In this document: positions 1-7,427 of the stretch, piece after piece
Layout of the letters: each line of letters begins with the position of its first letter
How positions within the stretch are numbered: position 1 is the stretch's first letter
Source: Bdellovibrionales bacterium
GTDB taxonomy: Bacteria > Bdellovibrionota > Bdellovibrionia > Bdellovibrionales > UBA1609
Direction: 5' to 3'
DNA: 8,256 nucleotides
Assembly: GCA_027451425.1 (NCBI GenBank)
Contig: DAIDJH010000071.1
Coordinates: 1 to 8,256, forward strand
Notes under the pieces: model-generated
Seen by the model: only the letters and a program-made list of their open reading frames with translations
The model's database searches: none
What the model was told of the DNA's origin: nothing
Position numbers and translations under genes: made by a program

Positions 1-1214
1 TGGGATTTTTTAAGGACGCCGAAATCGCAAACCGAATCAATGAAATGCGCGAACGGCTCGCCGCTTTTGGGGCAAGCAACGATATCATTCAGGGCGCGCT
101 CAGCAAAGTCAGGCACGTCGAAGATCAAGATCGCGAGCATTTCATCGAACTTGTGGAGCTTGTGGCGCAAGAAATTGTGACTTTGCATCTTGAAATCACG
201 ACTCGCGAAAACCGCATCCGCGAACTCAACAAAGAGCTCGGGAGTCGTTACAAGTATGACAACATGATCGGCAAATCAAAGCCGATGCAAAACCTTTATA
301 GTTTGCTCGACAAAATCAAACTCGCCGAATCGACAGTTTTAATTCAGGGCGAAAACGGAACGGGTAAAGAGCTGATCGCGCGGGCGATTCACTACAATTC
401 GCCGAGAAAAGACAAGTCGTTTATCATTCAAAACTGTTCGGCGTTTAACGACAACCTCCTTGAGTCCGAATTGTTTGGTCACGTAAAGGGTTCGTTTACC
501 GGCGCGATTCGCGACAAGCGCGGACTTTTTGAAATGGCCGATAAGGGGACCTTCTTCTTGGACGAGATTGGTGACACTTCACCTACAATGCAGGTGAAGC
601 TCTTGCGAGTATTGCAAGAAGGGACGTTTACTCCAGTGGGTTCGGTTGAACCCAAGCGCGTCAACGTTCGAGTGATCGCCGCGACCAACCGCAACTTAAA
701 AGAGATGGTTGAACAAAATCTTTTTCGTGAAGATTTGTACTACAGGCTGAACGTCATCAACATCCACGTTCCGCCGCTTCGTGAGCGCAAAGAGGACATC
801 CCGCTTCTTGTTGATTTCTTCTTGAGCCGCTCTGAAGAGGCGCATGGCAAAAGAATTCTCACCAAACGTGCCCTCGAAAAGCTTTACGACTATGCTTGGC
901 CGGGTAACGTTCGTGAGCTGCAAAACGAGCTTGAACGGGTCGTCGTTCTGGCGGGATCCGAATCCAAAATCACGGCCGAGATGTTTTCGCCAAAAATCCT
1001 TGAGACATCCGACAAAAATAAAGTGCAAGGCGCGCGCTTGCACGGCAAGCTCAAAGACGCGCTCGAAGACATGGAGCGCGAGCTTATTCGCGATGGACTT
1101 CGTCGCACGGGCTGGAATAAGTCAAAGCTCGCCAAAGAACTCGGCATCAGCCGAGCCGGTCTTATCATGAAGGTTGAAAAATACGGCCTTGATAAGCGCA
1201 AAATGGCCAAATAA
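1..1214 (+). CDS. Sigma-54-dependent transcriptional activator (AAA+ enhancer-binding protein), 5' partial
   Basis: The reading frame is open from base 3, so the true start lies left of the window. The ATG at 45 is internal, and the residues before it (GFFKDAEIANRINE) continue the same domain. Numbering from that ATG: residues 1-50 look like the C-terminal half of a PocR-type sensory domain (inferred), 50-66 form a short charged helix, and about 73-310 are the sigma-54 activation ATPase. It has Walker A GENGTGKE (102-109), the sigma-54 contact loop as GSFTGA (149-154, usually GAFTGA), Walker B FFLDEIGD (170-177), arginine-finger region FREDLYYRLN (227-236) and sensor II WPGNVREL (285-292). 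Residues 343-382 are a Fis-type helix-turn-helix (GWNKSKLAKELGISRAGL). Such proteins bind upstream of sigma-54 promoters and use ATP to open the RNA polymerase complex. There is no receiver domain in the visible part. The target genes cannot be read from this window. Confidence 0.93.
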   Translation, partial: GFFKDAEIANRINEMRERLAAFGASNDIIQGALSKVRHVEDQDREHFIELVELVAQEIVTLHLEITTRENRIRELNKELGSRYKYDNMIGKSKPMQNLYSLLDKIKLAESTVLIQGENGTGKELIARAIHYNSPRKDKSFIIQNCSAFNDNLLESELFGHVKGSFTGAIRDKRGLFEMADKGTFFLDEIGDTSPTMQVKLLRVLQEGTFTPVGSVEPKRVNVRVIAATNRNLKEMVEQNLFREDLYYRLNVINIHVPPLRERKEDIPLLVDFFLSRSEEAHGKRILTKRALEKLYDYAWPGNVRELQNELERVVVLAGSESKITAEMFSPKILETSDKNKVQGARLHGKLKDALEDMERELIRDGLRRTGWNKSKLAKELGISRAGLIMKVEKYGLDKRKMAK

Positions 1215-1224
1215 ATAATTTGGC
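1206..1224. other. AT-rich 7-bp inverted repeat over the activator stop codon
   Basis: GCCAAAT at 1206-1212 and ATTTGGC at 1218-1224 are perfect inverted repeats with a 5-base loop. The TAA stop of the activator gene (1212-1214) lies inside it. It could fold in RNA from either strand and may act with the GC-rich stem that follows. Most of its pairs are A-T, so it is weak alone. Confidence 0.4.
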
Positions 1225-1229
1225 GAGTA

Positions 1230-1263
1230 ATCGAGCGCAGTACTCTCTCTGAGAGCGCTCGAT
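1230..1263. terminator. Candidate bidirectional transcription terminator between convergent genes
   Basis: ATCGAGCGC at 1230-1238 is perfectly complementary to GCGCTCGAT at 1255-1263, giving a 9-bp GC-rich stem with a 16-base loop. Part of the loop (CTCT...AGAG) could add inner pairs. It sits midway in the 55-base gap between two genes that converge, which is where a shared terminator is expected. The run of T residues after the stem is poor on both strands, so intrinsic termination is not certain. Rho-dependent ending or protection of the 3' ends from RNases are alternatives. Confidence 0.55.
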
Positions 1264-1269
1264 TTGAAG

Positions 1270-2814
1270 CTAGCCGAAAATTTTGGCGAGTTCCACAAAT
1301 GTTCTAACCATCACTCCCGACGCGCCCTTTTTTGTGCAATAGTTCAAGCGATTGCCGACATGCCAAGCCGTACCCGCAATATCGAAATGCGCCCAAGGGA
1401 TGTCTTTATCTACGAATTGCTCTAAGAAGGCGGCTGCCGTTGATGCTCCGGCCCCTTTCACTGACGAAATATTGCACAAATCCGCGTATGTGCCCTTCAT
1501 GTCGCTGACATGATGGTCGTGGATTGGCAATGCCCAAACAAGTTCGCCCGAGATTTCGGCAGCGTCAGCAATTTTTTTACGGAGCTTTTTATCGCGTGTG
1601 AAAATGCCGGTGTGGATGTTGCCGAGAGCAACGACGCAGGCGCCAGTCAAGGTCGCGGCATCGAAAATGACGGCAGGCTTTAGCTCCGAGGCGTAAGAGA
1701 GCGCATCCATCAATATCAAGCGGCCCTCAGCGTCGGTATTATCAACTTCAACTGTTTTACCATTGCGCGCGGTCAAGATATCGCCAGGCTTATTGGCAAG
1801 GGGCCCGGGCATGTTTTCTGTTGCGGGCACAAGGCCGATCGCATTTATTTTGAGTTTAAGCTTGGCAATCGCAAGCATCGTGCCGATGACGGCGGTGCCG
1901 CCGCATTTGTCGAACTTCATCTCTTCCATGGCCGCGGAGGGTTTGATGCTGATCCCGCCCGAGTCAAAAGTGAGACCTTTGCCGACAAAACAGACCGGCT
2001 TTTTAGATTTCGCCGCGCCATTGTACTCCATGATGATAAAGCGCGGATCAACGGCGCTGCCGAGCGATACGCCAAGAAGCCCACCGAATTTTTCTTTGAC
2101 GATTCGCGCCCGATCCCAAACGGTGACTTTGAGCCCCGTGCCTTTGGCCTTTTTAATGGTGGCGTCAGCCAATAATTCAGGGGTCATCAAGTTGCCCGGA
2201 ACGTTGCCAAGATCTCGCGCGAAATTCACACAATCGCAAAGTTCGTGTGCCGTCGATATGGCCTTTTCAAGCGTTGCGGGACTGAATTTTTTTTCAACCA
2301 CCAAATCGAGACGCGAAACGCATGTTGGCGCGTCTTTTTCCGCGTCATTTTTCTTTGTTTTAAATTGTTTGAAATCATACGCAGCAAGAAGGACGCCCTC
2401 GACAAAAGCCTGTGCATGCGCGGCGATCGGGCCAAATGCGATATCGGCTGAATCGATTTTGTTAGACTTCAGACAGGCATAAACGGAAGCGCCGAGACTG
2501 CGACTAGCTTCGCTCGACTTCGATTTCTCATCGAGGCTAAAAATCACGACGTTCTTATAGCTGCCGACGTTAGCCAGCCGGAGAACTGCGCCACTTTTTT
2601 TCAAATCATCCAACTTAAGGCCGTTTTGAAGAAGCGATTCGGTTAACTCGCCGAGTTGTTTGTTAAGGCTGGGATCCCCCAAGACTTCCGTTTTGGATTT
2701 TCCTTTACGCACAAACACGACAATTGTACTTGGATGCTTGTCTTTTATGGATGTTTTTGCGTTCGCTGAGCGGACATTGATCTGGATTGGACTTGAATCG
2801 TGGTCGAGAGGCAT
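1270..2814 (-). CDS. pepA: Cytosol (leucyl) aminopeptidase, peptidase family M17
   Basis: This is a complete 514-residue protein, close to the usual 500 for the family. M17 enzymes are cytosolic hexamers with two metal ions that release N-terminal amino acids, preferring leucine, and so finish the breakdown of peptides left by Clp and Lon. All expected active-site residues are visible: metal ligands K279, D284, D302, D361 and E363, and catalytic K291 and R365, with spacing identical to E. coli PepA. The family signature NTDAEGRL is at 359-366. The N-terminal 170 residues match the less conserved alpha/beta domain. There is no signal peptide. The start is supported by AAGGAG on the minus strand (2821-2826), six bases before the ATG. 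The gene is divergent from clpP and converges on the activator gene. Some family members also bind DNA in Xer recombination or carAB control; nothing here tests that. Confidence 0.96.
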   Translation of the reverse strand: MPLDHDSSPIQINVRSANAKTSIKDKHPSTIVVFVRKGKSKTEVLGDPSLNKQLGELTESLLQNGLKLDDLKKSGAVLRLANVGSYKNVVIFSLDEKSKSSEASRSLGASVYACLKSNKIDSADIAFGPIAAHAQAFVEGVLLAAYDFKQFKTKKNDAEKDAPTCVSRLDLVVEKKFSPATLEKAISTAHELCDCVNFARDLGNVPGNLMTPELLADATIKKAKGTGLKVTVWDRARIVKEKFGGLLGVSLGSAVDPRFIIMEYNGAAKSKKPVCFVGKGLTFDSGGISIKPSAAMEEMKFDKCGGTAVIGTMLAIAKLKLKINAIGLVPATENMPGPLANKPGDILTARNGKTVEVDNTDAEGRLILMDALSYASELKPAVIFDAATLTGACVVALGNIHTGIFTRDKKLRKKIADAAEISGELVWALPIHDHHVSDMKGTYADLCNISSVKGAGASTAAAFLEQFVDKDIPWAHFDIAGTAWHVGNRLNYCTKKGASGVMVRTFVELAKIFG

Positions 2815-2820
2815 TAGTCA

Positions 2821-2826
2821 CTCCTT
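2821..2826 (-). promoter_or_regulatory. Ribosome binding site of pepA
   Basis: The minus strand reads AAGGAG here, six bases before the ATG at 2814-2812. This is a strong Shine-Dalgarno match at good spacing and fixes the pepA start. Confidence 0.8.
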
Positions 2827-2881
2827 GGTATTTGATAAAGCGTTTTCATTAAATTCCCGAAAAGACAAATGTAGGTTGCCA

Positions 2882-2910
2882 TTTTCTATGGATGAAAACT
2901 GCGATATTAT
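2882..2910 (+). promoter_or_regulatory. Weak candidate promoter for the clpP-clpX-lon cluster
   Basis: TATTAT at 2905-2910 (or TATAAC at 2908-2913) can serve as a -10 box, with a poor -35 match TTTTCT at 2882-2887 and a 17-base spacer. Transcription would begin near 2918, leaving about 20 bases before the GTG start of clpP. No heat-shock sigma-32 promoter and no CIRCE-type inverted repeat is visible in the gap. The real promoter could also lie upstream inside pepA. Confidence 0.25.
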
Positions 2911-2914
2911 AACA
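2906..2914 (-). promoter_or_regulatory. Candidate extended -10 promoter for pepA
   Basis: On the minus strand the bases read TGTTATAAT: a perfect TATAAT box preceded by the TGn extended -10 element. No good -35 box lies 16-18 bases upstream (the 17-base position reads TCTCCG), which is tolerated in extended -10 promoters. The predicted transcript would begin near 2899 and have a leader of about 85 bases before the pepA ATG. This is a housekeeping sigma-70-type call from motif reading alone. Confidence 0.45.
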
Positions 2915-2929
2915 ATGAACTCTAAAAAC

Positions 2930-2933
2930 GGAG
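2930..2933 (+). promoter_or_regulatory. Ribosome binding site that decides the clpP start
   Basis: GGAG lies five bases before the GTG at 2939-2941. The two in-frame ATG codons upstream (2888 and 2915) have no comparable purine-rich site at proper distance. This favours GTG, which gives an N-terminus only a few residues ahead of the conserved LIPMVIEQ motif. Confidence 0.6.
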
Positions 2934-2938
2934 ATAAG

Positions 2939-3559
2939 GTGAGTCAAATCCAATCGACATTGATCCCCATGGTCATTGAGCAAACGCCAAGAGGCGAACG
3001 CAGCTACGATATTTATTCGCGCTTGCTAAAGGACCGCATCATCATGCTAGGGACGCCCGTGACCGAAGAAATTGCCAACAGTATCATCGCGCAGATGTTT
3101 TTTCTTGAAATGGAAAACCCTGATAAAGATATATCGCTTTATATCAATTCTCCCGGCGGGAGTGTATCTGCGGGGCTAGCCATTTACGACATTATGCAGT
3201 TTGTGAAGTGCGACGTGAGCACCATCTGCATAGGTATGGCGGCCAGTATGGCGGCCACGCTTTTGGCGGCTGGCGCAAAGGGCAAACGCTACATACTGCC
3301 AAATTCGCGAGTCTTAGTGCATCAACCCCTCATTATGGGGAATGGTTTACAGGGTCAGGCGAGCGATATCGAAATCCATGCAAAAGAAATGATAAAAACG
3401 AAAACGAGGCTCAATGAAATTCTTGTGAAACATACAGGGCAGTCGTTTGAAACGGTGACCAAGGCGACTGATCGTGATAACTACATGAGCGCGGAAGAGG
3501 CTCGAGAGTTTGGTATTGTTGACGAAGTTGTAAACAGCCGCAAATTGGTCAGAACATAG
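2939..3559 (+). CDS. clpP: ATP-dependent Clp protease proteolytic subunit ClpP
   Basis: ClpP is the serine peptidase that forms a 14-subunit chamber in the cytosol and cuts proteins unfolded by ClpX or ClpA. Starting at the GTG with its GGAG site, the protein has 206 residues, normal for the family. The catalytic triad is S103 (in GMAASMAA), H128 (in VLVHQPL) and D180 (in TDRDNYMSA), each in its usual context. The N-terminal [20 protein letters not shown] motif (8-27), which forms the axial gate, is intact. There is little or no propeptide from this start; the ATG at 2915 would add eight residues and the ATG at 2888 seventeen. After HQPL the loop reads IMGNGLQGQ, three residues longer than the E. 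coli GGYQGQ. The gene is first in the cluster, ten bases ahead of clpX. The longer frame reaching back into pepA has no support as coding sequence. Confidence 0.96.
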   Translation: MSQIQSTLIPMVIEQTPRGERSYDIYSRLLKDRIIMLGTPVTEEIANSIIAQMFFLEMENPDKDISLYINSPGGSVSAGLAIYDIMQFVKCDVSTICIGMAASMAATLLAAGAKGKRYILPNSRVLVHQPLIMGNGLQGQASDIEIHAKEMIKTKTRLNEILVKHTGQSFETVTKATDRDNYMSAEEAREFGIVDEVVNSRKLVRT

Positions 3560-3569
3560 GATTTATTGA

Positions 3570-4880
3570 ATGATGAATAAAGGTAACAACACATCTTACG
3601 GCAACTTGTGCTGCAGTTTTTGTGGTAAAAGCCAAAAAGAAGTAAAGAAATTGATTGCGGGCCCTGGCGTGTACATTTGTGACGAGTGTATCGACCTGTG
3701 CAACGATATAATCACTGAAGAAAAAGAACGCGAGGATATTGCTAAGCATAATTTGACTGTGCCGAAGCCAATCGACATCAAGTCTTTTCTCGATGACTAC
3801 GTGATCGGTCAAGATTCCGCCAAAAAATCTCTCGCCGTCGCCGTTCATAATCATTACAAGCGAATCAATAGCGCAAGAAGTCGCAAAAAAGACGAAGTGG
3901 AGATCGCAAAATCCAACATTCTTCTGATTGGCCCGACAGGTTCTGGCAAAACTCTTCTGGCACAAACAATTGCAAAAATTTTGAATGTGCCATTTGCGAT
4001 GGCTGATGCCACGGCCCTTACTGAAGCTGGTTACGTCGGCGAAGATGTTGAAAACGTAGTATTGAACCTCCTTCAGGCCTCCGATTATGACGTCGAAAAA
4101 TGCAAAAAAGGCGTTATCTACATTGATGAGATCGACAAAATTTCACGCAAGGCCGAAAACCCATCGATCACCCGCGACGTGAGCGGAGAGGGTGTGCAGC
4201 AGGCGCTTCTTAAAATTTTAGAAGGCACAATCGCGAATCTCCCACCGAAAGGCGGGCGTAAACACCCACAACAAGAATTTATTCAGGTGGATACGACCAA
4301 CATTCTGTTCATTTGCGGCGGCGCGTTTGTGGGGCTTGAAAAAGTGATCGAGAATCGGCTTTCAAGTCGAACTTTGGGTATTAGCGCAGACATCAAGACC
4401 AAAGCCGAGCGCGACGTCTCGGGCGAGAATATCTTAAAGAAGGTCGAGCCGGATGATTTGGTGAGGTTTGGTTTGATCCCTGAATTTATTGGCCGGTTAC
4501 CAGTTGTGGCGGTACTCGACCAATTAACCGAAGAAGCTCTTGTCGACATCTTAGTTCGTCCGAAAAATGCACTTACAAAACAGTTCCAAAAGCTGATGGA
4601 TTATGAGAATTGTCATCTCACTTTTACGGACCCGGCCCTTCGAGAGATCGCCCGCGAAGCGCTTAAGCGCAACACGGGTGCGCGTGGATTGCGAAGCGTG
4701 ATCGAGAACGCCATGATGGACGTCATGTACGAAATCCCTTCCAAGGGCAACGTGAAGGAATGTATAATTGATCAAGGGACGATTCTCCACGGGGAGAAGC
4801 CGAAACTGGTCATCAGAACCGAGCGAGAGATGGCGCAACTGGCAACCGCGAAAACGGATGATTCTGCCGAAAGTGCGTAA
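3570..4880 (+). CDS. clpX: ATP-dependent Clp protease ATP-binding subunit ClpX
   Basis: ClpX is a hexameric AAA+ unfoldase that recognises tagged or misfolded proteins and threads them into ClpP. The protein has 436 residues (E. coli 424). The N-terminal zinc-binding domain has C15, C18, C37 and C40. The ATPase carries Walker A GPTGSGKT (121-128), pore loop GYVGED (154-159), Walker B VIYIDEID (182-189), the RKH pore motif (230-232) and sensor II GARGLRS. One oddity is at the ClpP docking loop: where most ClpX proteins have IGF, this one reads LGI (269-271). The start is the first of two adjacent ATG codons; the weak site TAGG overlaps the clpP stop codon nine bases upstream, suggesting translational coupling to clpP. 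The gene ends in two tandem TAA stops, three bases before the hairpin that covers the lon ribosome binding site. Confidence 0.97.
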   Translation: MMNKGNNTSYGNLCCSFCGKSQKEVKKLIAGPGVYICDECIDLCNDIITEEKEREDIAKHNLTVPKPIDIKSFLDDYVIGQDSAKKSLAVAVHNHYKRINSARSRKKDEVEIAKSNILLIGPTGSGKTLLAQTIAKILNVPFAMADATALTEAGYVGEDVENVVLNLLQASDYDVEKCKKGVIYIDEIDKISRKAENPSITRDVSGEGVQQALLKILEGTIANLPPKGGRKHPQQEFIQVDTTNILFICGGAFVGLEKVIENRLSSRTLGISADIKTKAERDVSGENILKKVEPDDLVRFGLIPEFIGRLPVVAVLDQLTEEALVDILVRPKNALTKQFQKLMDYENCHLTFTDPALREIAREALKRNTGARGLRSVIENAMMDVMYEIPSKGNVKECIIDQGTILHGEKPKLVIRTEREMAQLATAKTDDSAESA

Positions 4881-4883
4881 TAA

Positions 4884-4908
4884 CTCCCTCGGGCTCCACA
4901 CGAGGGAG
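4884..4908 (+). promoter_or_regulatory. Hairpin sequestering the lon ribosome binding site
   Basis: CTCCCTCG (4884-4891) and CGAGGGAG (4901-4908) form a perfect 8-bp stem with six G-C pairs and a 9-base loop. The 3' arm contains most of the lon Shine-Dalgarno sequence GGAGG (4905-4909), four bases before the ATG at 4914. There is no T run after the stem, so it is not a typical intrinsic terminator. The 5' arm begins within the footprint of a ribosome stopped at the clpX stop codon (4878-4880), so finishing clpX translation could open it. A temperature-sensitive structure is the main alternative. Confidence 0.65.
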
Positions 4909-4913
4909 GCCAT

Positions 4914-7361
4914 ATGAACCCCAATATGCAAAAACTTCCGCTACTGCCACTGCGGGATCTCATCATTTTCCCACACATGATGATGCCTTTGTTTGTCGGT
5001 CGAGAAAAAAGCATCAACGCGCTTGAAGAGGCGATGACAAAGCAAACCGATATTGTTTTGGCGGCGCAAAAAGACCCGAAGGCGAATGCACCCCAACCAG
5101 AAGAAATCTATCAAATTGGCACGATTGGCACGATCATTCAGCTTTTGCGTTTACCCGACGGCACCGTAAAAGTGCTTGTTGAGGGCAAAAAGCGCGCGAT
5201 GATTAAAAGTTACGTGCAAAACGAGGGCTTTTTTATCGTCGAAGTGGAGCCGATGAAAGAGCACATAGAAAACATGGTGGAGTCGCGGGCGCTTGTTCGC
5301 TCCATCAAGTCGACGTTTGAGACGTATGTAAAGCTCAACAAACGAATTCCGCCCGAAGTTCTCATGCGCGTTTCAACGATCGAAGAAATCGGAGAGCTCG
5401 GTGACATTATCGTTGCCCAACTCAATCTCAAACTTGAAGATAAGCAGCGCATTCTTGAGATCACCGATCCGGGCAAGCGGCTCGAAGAGCTGCTCAATTT
5501 GATGACCGGTGAAATTGAAATCCTCGAGGTCGAGAGAAAAATTCGCGGCCGAGTCAAAAAACAGATGGAGCGCTCGCAAAAGGAATATTACCTCAACGAG
5601 CAAATGCAGGCGATTCAAAAAGAACTCGGCGAAAAGGACGACTACCAGGCGGAGCTCGATGAACTGAGCGAGCGGCTCGAAGAAAAAAAGATGTCCGATG
5701 AGGCCAAGAAAAAAGTAAAAAAGGAAATCAAAAAGCTCAAGATGATGTCGCCGATGTCGGCCGAGGCGGCTGTTGTGCGCAACTACATCGATTGGATGCT
5801 AGATCTCCCGTGGCAGAATTTTGCAAAAGAAAAGCATGACATCGAAGAGGCTCGCCATATTTTAGATGAGGATCACTGGGGGCTAGAAAAGGTAAAAGAG
5901 CGAATCTTAGAGCACTTGGCGGTGCAGTCTCTCAACAATAAATTGCGCGGCCCTATTTTGTGTCTAGTTGGCCCCCCGGGAGTTGGCAAAACATCACTCG
6001 CGCGCTCTATCGCGCGGTCATTGAATCGACCGTTTTCGCGTATTTCTCTTGGCGGAGTTCGTGATGAAGCGGAAATTCGCGGCCACCGTAAAACATATGT
6101 TGGCGCAATGCCGGGCAAAATCATTCAGGCTATGCGCAAAAGCGAATTTGGTAATCCGCTTTTGCTTCTTGATGAAATTGACAAAATGAGCATGGATTTT
6201 CGTGGCGACCCGAGTTCGGCGCTGCTTGAGGTTTTAGACCCCGAACAGAATTGTAATTTTCAAGATCATTACCTTGAAGTCGATTACGACTTGTCTCAGG
6301 TGATGTTTGTTACAACGGCCAACTCGCTACACCACGTCCCGCGTCCTCTTCTTGACCGTATGGAGATCATACAGCTTGAGGGCTACATCGAGGACGAAAA
6401 ATACCATATTTGTCAAAAGTATTTGGTGCCGAAGCAAATTGAGTTGCATGGCCTCAAAGATTATAAGATCAATTTTTCGCCAGCGGCGATTCGTGAGGTA
6501 ATTCGCTCCTACACGCGCGAAGCGGGGGTGCGAAATTTGGAGCGTCAAATTGCGACCGTTTGTCGAAAGCTGGCTAAAGAGATCGTAACCGAAAAAATGA
6601 AGTCCGAGAATAAAAACGGCAAACGCGCGAAGGTTGTGAAGGCCGGTTTGAAGCCGATCAATGTAACCCCGGCAAAAGTAACGGAACTTCTGGGGCCTGA
6701 CAAAAATCGTTTTGGCAAAATCGAGGCGCAAAGCGAGATTGGGCTCACCAATGGTTTGGCGTGGACAGAAGTCGGCGGAGATTTGTTGGTTGTTGAAGTG
6801 TCAACTATACCTGGTAAAGGCAAATTTACGATTACGGGGCAACTCGGGGACGTAATGAAAGAATCGTGTGCTGCGGCCATGAGTTACGTGCGTTCACGCG
6901 GGCCTTTATTCGGATTCGACAAAGAAACTTATGCAAATCTGGACGTGCACATTCACGTTCCTGAGGGCGCAATTCCTAAAGATGGCCCGTCGGCCGGCAT
7001 AGCCATTACGACCAGTATCGTTTCATCGCTCACTAAAATTCCAGTAAAGAAAACGGTCGCCATGACAGGTGAGGTGACATTGCGCGGCCGCGTGCTTGCA
7101 ATAGGCGGGTTGCGTGAGAAAGTTTTGGCCGCCCATCGGGGCGGAATTAAAACCGTGATCGTACCGAAAGAAAATGAAAAAGATCTTAAGGATATTCCAA
7201 AACAAGTTTTGAAAGACATAAAAATTATTTTGGTTGACCATGTCGATCAAGTCCTTGTGAACGCGCTCGAAATTCGCAACCCCAAAGAGCTATTTAAATC
7301 GCGCGGGGAGCGATCGCTGGGTATTCGCGCGCAATATCAAGGGTCTTCATTACAACACTAG
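4914..7361 (+). CDS. lon: ATP-dependent protease Lon (LonA type)
   Basis: Lon is a cytosolic hexameric AAA+ protease with ATPase and peptidase in one chain; it removes damaged proteins and short-lived regulators. The 815-residue protein (E. coli 784) has the full LonA layout: N-terminal substrate-binding domain (about 8-205, opening [13 protein letters not shown]), a coiled-coil and charged helical segment (205-280), ATPase with Walker A GPPGVGKT (353-360) and Walker B LLLLDEID (416-423), and the protease domain with catalytic S693 (in KDGPSAGI) and K736 (in GGLREK). The S-K spacing of 43 matches E. coli. A lysine-rich stretch near 556-580 sits at the join between ATPase and protease domains. 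The ATG at 4914 is chosen because it follows GGAGG; an in-frame ATG at 4926 is possible. The gene is likely co-transcribed with clpX, but its translation appears to be gated by the preceding hairpin. Confidence 0.97.
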   Translation: MNPNMQKLPLLPLRDLIIFPHMMMPLFVGREKSINALEEAMTKQTDIVLAAQKDPKANAPQPEEIYQIGTIGTIIQLLRLPDGTVKVLVEGKKRAMIKSYVQNEGFFIVEVEPMKEHIENMVESRALVRSIKSTFETYVKLNKRIPPEVLMRVSTIEEIGELGDIIVAQLNLKLEDKQRILEITDPGKRLEELLNLMTGEIEILEVERKIRGRVKKQMERSQKEYYLNEQMQAIQKELGEKDDYQAELDELSERLEEKKMSDEAKKKVKKEIKKLKMMSPMSAEAAVVRNYIDWMLDLPWQNFAKEKHDIEEARHILDEDHWGLEKVKERILEHLAVQSLNNKLRGPILCLVGPPGVGKTSLARSIARSLNRPFSRISLGGVRDEAEIRGHRKTYVGAMPGKIIQAMRKSEFGNPLLLLDEIDKMSMDFRGDPSSALLEVLDPEQNCNFQDHYLEVDYDLSQVMFVTTANSLHHVPRPLLDRMEIIQLEGYIEDEKYHICQKYLVPKQIELHGLKDYKINFSPAAIREVIRSYTREAGVRNLERQIATVCRKLAKEIVTEKMKSENKNGKRAKVVKAGLKPINVTPAKVTELLGPDKNRFGKIEAQSEIGLTNGLAWTEVGGDLLVVEVSTIPGKGKFTITGQLGDVMKESCAAAMSYVRSRGPLFGFDKETYANLDVHIHVPEGAIPKDGPSAGIAITTSIVSSLTKIPVKKTVAMTGEVTLRGRVLAIGGLREKVLAAHRGGIKTVIVPKENEKDLKDIPKQVLKDIKIILVDHVDQVLVNALEIRNPKELFKSRGERSLGIRAQYQGSSLQH

Positions 7362-7372
7362 AACAATTCCAC

Positions 7373-7419
7373 TTGACCCCTCCATGACAGATTTTGTAAG
7401 AAATTTGGTCAAAGAGGGG
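7373..7419 (+). promoter_or_regulatory. Possible competing RNA stems around the ribosome binding site of the TPR gene
   Basis: Two 6-bp stems share bases and exclude each other. CCCCTC (7377-7382) pairs with GAGGGG (7414-7419), which would hide the Shine-Dalgarno sequence. TTGACC (7373-7378) pairs with GGTCAA (7407-7412), which would leave it free. Both are short with loops of about 30 bases, so chance is a serious alternative. Confidence 0.25.
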
Positions 7420-7420
7420 G
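7414..7420 (+). promoter_or_regulatory. Ribosome binding site supporting a TTG start of the TPR gene
   Basis: GAGGGGG lies seven bases before the TTG at 7428-7430, good spacing for translation initiation. There is no ATG or GTG in this frame between the upstream stop at 7374 and the TTG, so this site decides the start. Confidence 0.55.
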
Positions 7421-7427
7421 ATATTCG

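Noticed and set aside
601..654. Two hairpins inside the activator gene (601-606 with 614-619; 637-643 with 648-654)
   Set aside because: They lie in codons for a conserved stretch of the sigma-54 ATPase (LLRVLQEGTF...), so the protein sequence explains them; no regulatory context is visible.
1763..2482. 239-codon open frame on the plus strand opposite pepA
   Set aside because: It lies wholly antisense to a well-supported gene, shows no recognisable domain, and is explained by codon structure of pepA on the other strand.
2660..2938. Upstream extension of the clpP frame by 93 codons into pepA
   Set aside because: The extension is antisense to the pepA 5' coding region, has no resemblance to ClpP, and the GTG at 2939 has a Shine-Dalgarno site right before the conserved N-terminal motif.
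2965..2970. CCCCAT resembling a heat-shock sigma-32 -10 element
   Set aside because: It lies inside the clpP coding sequence at the conserved LIPMV codons and has no matching -35 element at the right distance.
4884..4908. The clpX-lon hairpin as an intrinsic transcription terminator
   Set aside because: No T run follows the 3' arm and the lon ATG is six bases away, so ribosome-site occlusion explains its position better.
7373..7400. TTGACC with TGTAAG as a promoter for the TPR gene
   Set aside because: The -10 match is only four of six with a 16-base spacer; too weak to list as a feature, though a separate TPR gene promoter is not excluded.
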